From: an uncultured Centipeda sp.
GTDB lineage: Bacteria > Bacillota > Negativicutes > Selenomonadales > Selenomonadaceae
Reading direction: 5' to 3'
DNA length: 11,720 nt
Assembly: GCA_937925565.1 (NCBI GenBank)
Contig: CALALM010000039.1
Location: 1 to 11,720, forward strand
Notes under the pieces: model-generated
The model's input: the letters and a program-made list of their open reading frames with translations, nothing else
The model's database searches: none
Told to the model about the DNA's origin: nothing
Shown: positions 7,343-11,720 of the stretch, in pieces
Layout: every line of letters begins with the position of its first letter
Position numbering within the stretch: the first letter of the stretch is position 1
Translations under genes and position numbers: made by a program

Positions 7343-8048
7343 AGGTGATGTTTACCGAGGCTTCGTAGGAGAGTTCGCCTGCTGCGATCGGCGTCGAGGC
7401 ATCGTACGCCTCCTTTGCCATCATCATCGGCATGAAGTTCCGCGGCGTGTTGTCGGACTGTGCATCTGCATACACATTCAGAATACGGACAATGTGTACG
7501 CCAAGTGCCTTTGCTACCGCATCCGCCTTGCTGCGTGCGTCACGCGCAGCATCAGCAAGTGCGGCGTTCTTCGCAGCACTCGGATCACTTGCGGAGAACT
7601 CGAGCGAGTCTACGCGATTTGCGCCGTTTGCGAGTGCGGCGTCAATCACCTTACCCACATTGTCGAGATTACGCACCTTGACCACGACAGAATTCGTCAC
7701 AGTGTAGCCCGTTGTAACACTGCGCCCGTTGTCCTTCACATCATAGATCGGCGAGAAATCGTAGCGCGCCGTTTGGATGTCGCGCTCCGCAATACCGAGC
7801 GCCTTCACCGCGTTCTGCACGCGCGCTGCCTTTGCCGCATTGTCCGCGTGTGCCTTTGTCGCGTCCTTCGCCTCCGTGATGACGCCGAGCGTGATCTCTG
7901 CCGTATCGGGCGCGATTCGTGCCACGCCGACCCCGTTCATCGTCAGCGTCGGCAAAGCCTCCTCTGCGGATGCCGTGCCCGTCGGCAGGACAAGCGCAAG
8001 TGCGAGTACAGCAGCGCCCATAAGCGAGCCGAATGAAAAGCGTTTCAT
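7329..8048 (-). CDS. Secreted SIMPL (DUF541) domain protein
   Basis: This 239-residue protein starts with a clear Sec signal peptide: MKRFSF, a hydrophobic core at residues 8-21 and a likely cleavage after ATASA-type GTASA at residue 28. The mature part is a SIMPL/DUF541 domain: LTMNGVGVARIAPDTAEITLGV at the start, a central helical region rich in Ala and Lys (60-90), YDFSPIYDVKDNGR, and the usual end PIAAGELSYEASVNITYVIE. Family members are periplasmic or outer-membrane-associated oligomers (BP26/OMP28, E. coli YggE) with loosely defined roles in stress. The start ATG 8048 has GGAGGA upstream at spacing of about 6-7 nt, and a good promoter lies at 8094-8121. It is cotranscribed with the overlapping acyltransferase, which may hint at a shared envelope role. 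Confidence 0.92.
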   Translation of the reverse strand: MKRFSFGSLMGAAVLALALVLPTGTASAEEALPTLTMNGVGVARIAPDTAEITLGVITEAKDATKAHADNAAKAARVQNAVKALGIAERDIQTARYDFSPIYDVKDNGRSVTTGYTVTNSVVVKVRNLDNVGKVIDAALANGANRVDSLEFSASDPSAAKNAALADAARDARSKADAVAKALGVHIVRILNVYADAQSDNTPRNFMPMMMAKEAYDASTPIAAGELSYEASVNITYVIE

Positions 8049-8093
8049 AAAAATCCTCCGTTCTCGATCAGCAGAACTCCAAAAACTGAGTCC

Positions 8094-8121
8094 ATTATAG
8101 CATAATCCCGTAGAAGGTCAA
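8094..8121 (-). promoter_or_regulatory. Extended -10 promoter of the SIMPL-acyltransferase operon
   Basis: Read on the minus strand, TTGACC (8121-8116) and TATAAT (8099-8094) are separated by 16 nt, with TGC directly before the -10 giving an extended -10 element. It is about 45 nt upstream of the SIMPL start and just beyond the stop of the preceding small gene. Confidence 0.8.
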
Positions 8122-8132
8122 TGAAACGTGCA

Positions 8133-8408
8133 TTAGCCGAGTTCCGCGTACAGCTCCTCGTTGTACTTTTTTGCCGCCATGTACGCCCAGATCGCGCAGA
8201 CCGGCAGTGTGACCAGACAGCCGATCCCGAGCGTCAAAAAGCCGACAACGACATTGACAAGAAACATGACGAGTGCGCCCTTGAGCGTCGAATAGCACAT
8301 GCCGAGCGGTCCGAAAAACAGGGCAAGACCTGCGGCAAGCCCGACATTCTTTGTCGACTTTACGATGATTGCCTGCGGTCTCTGCGGTGTGTTCTGTTCC
8401 TGATCCAT
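8133..8408 (-). CDS. Small membrane protein with two or three hydrophobic spans, unknown function
   Basis: The 91-residue product has a polar N-terminus (residues 1-20, Gln/Pro-rich), then hydrophobic segments at about 22-42, 44-60 and 62-78, and a charged tail KKYNEELYAELG. The sequence KNVGLAAGLALFFGPLGMCYS, followed by a Gly-rich second span and an IWAYMAAKKYNEEL ending, resembles small TM2-like inner-membrane proteins found widely in Firmicutes; no function is known to me. The start is taken as ATG 8408, preceded by GGAAAGGAAG about 8-17 nt upstream. A longer reading from 8489 would run through the promoter region and is unlikely. Its own promoter lies at 8461-8489. No clear terminator separates it from the SIMPL promoter downstream. 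Confidence 0.78.
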   Translation of the reverse strand: MDQEQNTPQRPQAIIVKSTKNVGLAAGLALFFGPLGMCYSTLKGALVMFLVNVVVGFLTLGIGCLVTLPVCAIWAYMAAKKYNEELYAELG

Positions 8409-8460
8409 AATGATATCTTCCTTTCCCGTAAAACATAAAATGAAAACAATTACTTGCAAG

Positions 8461-8489
8461 AGTATACGCGAAAAACTCACGAATTGCAA
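8461..8489 (-). promoter_or_regulatory. Promoter of the small membrane protein gene
   Basis: On the minus strand, TTGCAA (8489-8484) and TATACT (8466-8461) are spaced 17 nt, giving a leader of about 45 nt before the ATG at 8408. It diverges from the promoter at 8533-8561. Confidence 0.65.
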
Positions 8490-8580
8490 ATAGGAGAATT
8501 CACCTGACTCTAAAAGGATTCTCTACAGGGAATTGCGATTGCACGGTGAATTTGTTAAAATAACACGTAGGAATTCGTGA
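8477..8580. repeat. Nested inverted repeats in the divergent promoter region
   Basis: Two perfect inverted pairs are nested around about position 8526: TCACGAATT (8477-8485) with AATTCGTGA (8572-8580), and AATTCACC (8497-8504) with GGTGAATT (8545-8552). They overlap or flank both divergent promoters, so they could be operator half-sites for a regulator, or could mark an insertion boundary. Neither role is shown by the sequence alone. Confidence 0.55.
8533..8561 (+). promoter_or_regulatory. Promoter of the ATPase-nuclease pair
   Basis: TTGCGA (8533-8538) and TAAAAT (8556-8561) are spaced exactly 17 nt. Transcription would begin near 8568, leaving a leader of about 70 nt before the ATPase start at 8639. 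The -10 overlaps the region of nested inverted repeats, which would allow regulation by a repressor. Confidence 0.6.
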
Positions 8581-8638
8581 TAATGTGCGTTTTTATTCCA
8601 ACTGTGAGCGGCGCATCAACCTAAAGGACGATATATAT

Positions 8639-9943
8639 ATGCAAAAGATTTCAATCAAAAATCTTGGACCGATAAAAGAATTTGAATCTGAGCTGTTGAA
8701 GATGAACCTGCTCATCGGGGAACAGGCGACGGGAAAGAGTACGATCTGTAAGTGCGTGTACTTTTTTCGGACGATCAAGGATGAGATTGTAGAGTATCTG
8801 TATAGTATTGCAATTGGCGGTGTGGATCCGAAAAGTCGGTTTCCGCGTGCACTAAGTAGACGAATCAAGGATATGTTTATCCAACTGTTTGGATTCAGTT
8901 GGAATTTAGATCACAGCTTGGATATGCGCTATGATTATGGAAAGGATATATATATATGTCTGTCCCTGGGGCAGCATGAAAAAAAATATATTAGTATCCA
9001 ATACAGTCAAAAGTTAATAAACGCAGTGCAGAAATTGGAAAATGACCTTGATGCTACGATGAAGCATCAGAATCCGATGGATTTCTCTTTTGCTGCGGCA
9101 GAACGTGTTCGCATTCATAGAGAAATAAAAAATCGCGTCAATGCTATTTTTGAGGATTTTTCTTCCACATACTATATTCCTGCAGGACGACAGCTGCTGG
9201 TGCTTCTCTCAGGACAGAAAACTAAGATTGATTATCCGAATATTGACTTGGTCAATCGGAAATTCATGCAGTTCAATGATGGCATTCAAATGCAGTTTGA
9301 ATACGGTATAGAGAGCCTTCATAAATATTATCCTGTTTCAGAGCGTAAATTCGATGTCTCACTTATTTCAAAGAGATTGATTCAAGGGCTTAAAGGGGAT
9401 TATCGTACAACGTCCTCAGGAGAATATCTTGTTATTGATGAAGCTCATAAAGTTCCAATCAACTACGCCTCCTCCGGACAGCAGGAACTTCTGTGGTTGT
9501 TCAACCAACTCTATGTGCTCATGCTTCGGGAAGAACCCGCCTTTGTCATCATCGAGGAGCCGGAGGCACATCTATATCCGAGCTTACAATATAAGGTTTT
9601 TGAATTTATCACAGAGTTTGCAAATCTTAACAACAGCTCTGTCCTTGTTACAACGCATAGTCCCTATATGCTGACCTCGGCGAATGTGCTTTATTATGGC
9701 GGACGTTTATCTCAGCGTGAAAATAGTGGTGAGGCACTGAAAAAGATCCTGAACCCGTCGAAATATATATATCCGGATCAATTTACCGCATGGAAGCTAA
9801 ACATGGGTGGAACGATGGAATCTCTTGTCGATGAGGACTATGAGGAGCTACGCTCATCCCTTATTGACGAGGTGTCGGAGGAGATTGACCGGCTTTACAC
9901 AAAGCTCTACTATTATGAGGGGGAGCATGAAAAGCAAAAGTAA
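8639..9943 (+). CDS. ABC/SMC-type AAA family ATPase, accessory
   Basis: The 434-residue protein has a complete ABC/SMC-like ATPase core. The N-terminal strand ISIKNLGPIKEFE leads into Walker A GEQATGKS (residues 27-34). A long insertion (about 60-255), partly helical, follows. Then come the signature-like ASSGQQELLW (277-286), Walker B FVIIEEPEAHLYP (302-314) with the catalytic Glu pair, and the switch His340 in TTHSPY. This layout is shared with ATPases of several phage-defence systems (OLD-like, Septu PtuA, PARIS AriA groups), but no TOPRIM or other nuclease domain is fused here. The start ATG 8639 follows AAAGGA (8622-8627). A GTG at 8585 would add 18 unrelated residues. The gene is much more AT-rich than the genes before it, uses ATA, AGA and TTA codons freely, and overlaps the next gene by 17 nt. 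Transfer from another genome is likely. Confidence 0.88.
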   Translation: MQKISIKNLGPIKEFESELLKMNLLIGEQATGKSTICKCVYFFRTIKDEIVEYLYSIAIGGVDPKSRFPRALSRRIKDMFIQLFGFSWNLDHSLDMRYDYGKDIYICLSLGQHEKKYISIQYSQKLINAVQKLENDLDATMKHQNPMDFSFAAAERVRIHREIKNRVNAIFEDFSSTYYIPAGRQLLVLLSGQKTKIDYPNIDLVNRKFMQFNDGIQMQFEYGIESLHKYYPVSERKFDVSLISKRLIQGLKGDYRTTSSGEYLVIDEAHKVPINYASSGQQELLWLFNQLYVLMLREEPAFVIIEEPEAHLYPSLQYKVFEFITEFANLNNSSVLVTTHSPYMLTSANVLYYGGRLSQRENSGEALKKILNPSKYIYPDQFTAWKLNMGGTMESLVDEDYEELRSSLIDEVSEEIDRLYTKLYYYEGEHEKQK

Positions 9944-10487
9944 AACAATGAAAGATCCTCAAGCGCTCATGCCATCGTACATCGACGCTGTTCCACAGGG
10001 CAGTTATCATACAATGGAGGACCGTGGTACAAAGCTGTACATCAGGGCAGTCCATGACCTGACTGTTATCAAAGTTGACGATGGGATTATAAAAGGATCG
10101 GGCTCGAAGAAATGCGATTTTCTGTGTGAAGTCCGGTCAGAAAAATGTGTGCACCTGTTTGAATTGAAGAAAGGGAAGATTGACGATGCCTTCTTACAGT
10201 TGGAGATAACCCCGCAGGCAATTCAAGAGCATTCAGTATATAAAACCCTTCTCGATGGTCTGAACCGACTGGATGCCTACATTGTCAGCCCGTCCAGATT
10301 GCGTGTTCCGAACAATCTGGATGAGCGGCAAAGAAGGCTGTGCAAAAAACTGGCAGGGTATTGTCGTCAACCAATCGACAATATTATGCACCTGCTCAAG
10401 TTGGTTGCGGTTGATTCCTCGTGTAAAAAGTTGGAGGAGGTAAATGGGCGCATTCGATGCTCCCACAGATACCCCCTGGAATTGTAG
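9927..10487 (+). CDS. Uncharacterised protein with PD-(D/E)XK-like motif, partner of the ATPase
   Basis: I do not recognise a named family for this 186-residue protein. Its centre reads KKCDFLCEVRSEKCVHLFELKK (positions 61-82): Asp64 at the end of one strand, and Glu79-x-Lys81 in the next, 15 residues later. A helix with QLE follows. This D...E-x-K spacing and the hydrophobic strands around it match the core of PD-(D/E)XK nucleases, so a metal-dependent nuclease activity is plausible. The start ATG 9927 has GAGG at 9917-9920 and lies inside the end of the ATPase gene (17-nt overlap), a sign of coupled synthesis of two partner proteins. Earlier in-frame starts would add a basic stretch that is clearly a shadow of the ATPase frame. 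The C-terminal part (125-186) is basic, with Arg/Lys-rich helices and several Cys. The nuclease assignment is inference from the motif only. Confidence 0.75.
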   Translation: MKSKSKTMKDPQALMPSYIDAVPQGSYHTMEDRGTKLYIRAVHDLTVIKVDDGIIKGSGSKKCDFLCEVRSEKCVHLFELKKGKIDDAFLQLEITPQAIQEHSVYKTLLDGLNRLDAYIVSPSRLRVPNNLDERQRRLCKKLAGYCRQPIDNIMHLLKLVAVDSSCKKLEEVNGRIRCSHRYPLEL

Positions 10488-10513
10488 AAATCCGGATGGG
10501 AGCATTACGATGC
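10444..10513 (+). repeat. Imperfect direct repeat around the glycosyltransferase start codons
   Basis: ATGGGCGCATTCGATGC (10444-10460) recurs as ATGGGAGCATTACGATGC (10496-10513), differing by one substitution and one inserted base. Each copy contains a start candidate for the glycosyltransferase, and each is preceded or accompanied by a plausible ribosome binding site. A perfect inverted pair ATGCTCCCA (10457-10465) and TGGGAGCAT (10497-10505) lies within the same block. It may result from a short duplication at the junction between the accessory pair and the host gene. Confidence 0.5.
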
Positions 10514-11697
10514 GCATATTGCTTGCGAACTTTGCAAAGATGATCGGGGACAGCGGCGGACTTGCCAAGGTGAATGTTGCGTTCGCCAATGAGATGGCAC
10601 AGCGCGGACATACAGTGACCACGATCTACAGCGATGACCGTGAAGGCGCCTTCTTTTATCCGCTCGATGAACGCGTGACGGTGTATAATTTGCGTCACTT
10701 TCGCGGCGAGACACATCTTTTTCCGCTGTCGTATAAAATACGGCGGGAGATTCTGCGCGCGTTCGGTCAGAAATATGGACGTGCCGTCAATAATGATTTT
10801 ACCGAGCATTATCTATTGCCCCATGTGAAGACGATTCTGACGGAAACAAAGCCGGATATCATCATCTCTTTCCAGCCTGCATCCGCAAAAAGCCTCCTGT
10901 GTGATCTGGAGACACAAATCCCTGTCATTACCATGTCACACGGCGATCCTGAGGACTATTTTCACACCTACCCGACCGCCGAACTGCCGGCACTCTCGCG
11001 CAGTGCCGTCTGTCAGGTGCTTCTGCCGGGCTTTGCGCGGCATCTGAGCACGCATTTGCCCGATGTGCGCGTCGAGGTCATCGGCAACGTCGTTCCTCAG
11101 TACAAGGAGCAGGCGGATTTATCGCGCAAGAAGGAAGTCTATAAGATCGTCTTTGTCGGGCGTATGGTGCGCAATCACAAGCGTCCCCACCTGCTGATCA
11201 AGGCGTTCATCAAGCTCGCTGCGGAGTTCCCCGACTGGACGCTCGAACTCTGGGGCGCGGAGGATAGCAGACGCTATCAAAAGGAGCTGCAAGGGATGAT
11301 TGCGGCGGCAGGGCCGGAAAACCGTATTTCATTTTGCGGGACGACCTCGAATGTGCCGGCGGTTCTTGCAGATGCCGACCTATACGTTATGCCAAGCGCC
11401 TATGAGGGCTTTGGACTCTCTCTTGCCGAGGGCATGAGTATGGGGCTTCCCGCCGTCGGATACCGAAGCTGCCCCGCCGTCAACGAACTCATCCGCGACG
11501 GAGAGAACGGGCTCCTCGCGGATGATGGTGCCGATGGGCTTGCGGAAAAGATGGCACTCCTCATGCGTGACCGCGATTTCCGCATGAGGATGGGGAGGGC
11601 AGCGCGTGCATCCATGCGCGCCTATGCACCCGAGATCATTTGGGGACAGTGGGAAGAGTTGATGTATGATGTCGTTGGGAAAACCTCCATGTCCTAA
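10510..11697 (+). CDS. Glycosyltransferase family 4 (GT-B fold)
   Basis: The 395-residue protein (from ATG 10510) has the two-domain GT-B layout of GT4 enzymes, which move a sugar from a nucleotide-sugar donor to a cell-envelope or exopolysaccharide acceptor with retention. MRILLANFAKMIGDSGGLAKVN at the start holds the Gly-rich loop (residues 15-19). The second domain begins near residue 210 with IVFVGRMVRNHKRPHLLIKAF, and the donor-site motif AYEGFGLSLAEG has the EX7E pair Glu299 and Glu307. Two starts are possible. ATG 10510 has GGGAG at 10498-10502 and gives the family N-terminus; ATG 10444, with GGAGGAGG at 10433-10440, would add 22 polar residues and overlap the nuclease-like gene by 44 nt. 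I prefer 10510. No membrane segments are evident. Base composition is closer to the core genes than to the pair upstream. The gene ends 23 nt before the window edge. Confidence 0.88.
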   Translation: MRILLANFAKMIGDSGGLAKVNVAFANEMAQRGHTVTTIYSDDREGAFFYPLDERVTVYNLRHFRGETHLFPLSYKIRREILRAFGQKYGRAVNNDFTEHYLLPHVKTILTETKPDIIISFQPASAKSLLCDLETQIPVITMSHGDPEDYFHTYPTAELPALSRSAVCQVLLPGFARHLSTHLPDVRVEVIGNVVPQYKEQADLSRKKEVYKIVFVGRMVRNHKRPHLLIKAFIKLAAEFPDWTLELWGAEDSRRYQKELQGMIAAAGPENRISFCGTTSNVPAVLADADLYVMPSAYEGFGLSLAEGMSMGLPAVGYRSCPAVNELIRDGENGLLADDGADGLAEKMALLMRDRDFRMRMGRAARASMRAYAPEIIWGQWEELMYDVVGKTSMS

Positions 11698-11720
11698 AAA
11701 ATCGTGTGCCATTTGAGTAA

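Noticed and set aside
7266..8036. Plus-strand frame of 256 codons opposite the SIMPL gene
   Set aside because: The minus-strand reading has a signal peptide, full SIMPL domain, promoter and ribosome binding site; the plus reading is Cys/Arg-rich without any domain.
8461..8600. CRISPR-like or att-like repeat structure near the left border of the AT-rich module
   Set aside because: The repeats are inverted pairs rather than regularly spaced direct repeats, and no integrase or tRNA gene is near, so neither a CRISPR array nor an attachment site can be supported.
8585..8638. Upstream GTG start for the ATPase adding 18 residues
   Set aside because: The added residues are not part of the ATPase fold, which begins at the strand after ATG 8639, and the latter has AAAGGA upstream.
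10401..10429. Possible promoter TTGGTT-17-TAAAAA for the glycosyltransferase
   Set aside because: Both boxes are weak and lie within coding sequence; such matches are expected by chance, so I did not list it as a feature.

Overview
The window looks like chromosomal DNA from a GC-rich Firmicute of the Negativicutes type (Selenomonas or a relative). Three things point that way: the conserved gene order yicC-remA-gmk-rpoZ-coaBC known from Firmicutes, a SAM-I riboswitch in front of metK, and high-GC codon use (many GCG, CGC and ATC codons). This placement is an inference from gene content and composition. No marker gene for taxonomy is present.

Region 1 (1-3476, + strand) is a tightly packed housekeeping operon: the 3' end of dapF, yicC (endoribonuclease family), remA (DUF370), gmk, rpoZ and coaBC. 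Several junctions are ATGA/GTGA overlaps or have gaps of only 1-17 nt, so translational coupling is likely. The 3' end of coaBC carries a palindrome-rich GC segment that encodes a non-conserved protein tail. Region 2 (3477-5010) is a self-contained SAM-regulated unit: sigmaA promoter, SAM-I riboswitch, intrinsic terminator, metK and a strong terminator. Region 3 (5030-6166) holds an M20-family amidohydrolase. It ends at a long bidirectional terminator shared with the converging minus-strand genes.

Region 4 (6206-8489, - strand) contains a small two-span membrane protein with its own promoter, then a secreted SIMPL (DUF541) protein with a strong extended -10 promoter. An acyltransferase-3 integral membrane protein overlaps the SIMPL gene by 14 nt, so these two probably form one operon.

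Region 5 (about 8490-10487, + strand) is visibly more AT-rich than everything before it and reads as an accessory insertion. It holds an ABC/SMC-type AAA ATPase and, overlapping it by 17 nt, an unrecognised 186-aa protein with a D-x14-E-x-K pattern like a PD-(D/E)XK nuclease core. This ATPase-nuclease pair, driven from a divergent promoter region full of nested inverted repeats, is the best candidate here for an undescribed (possibly phage-defence) system. Region 6 (10444/10510-11697) is a GT4-family glycosyltransferase with composition closer to the host. It follows the pair without a visible terminator and with an imperfect direct repeat around its two possible start codons.
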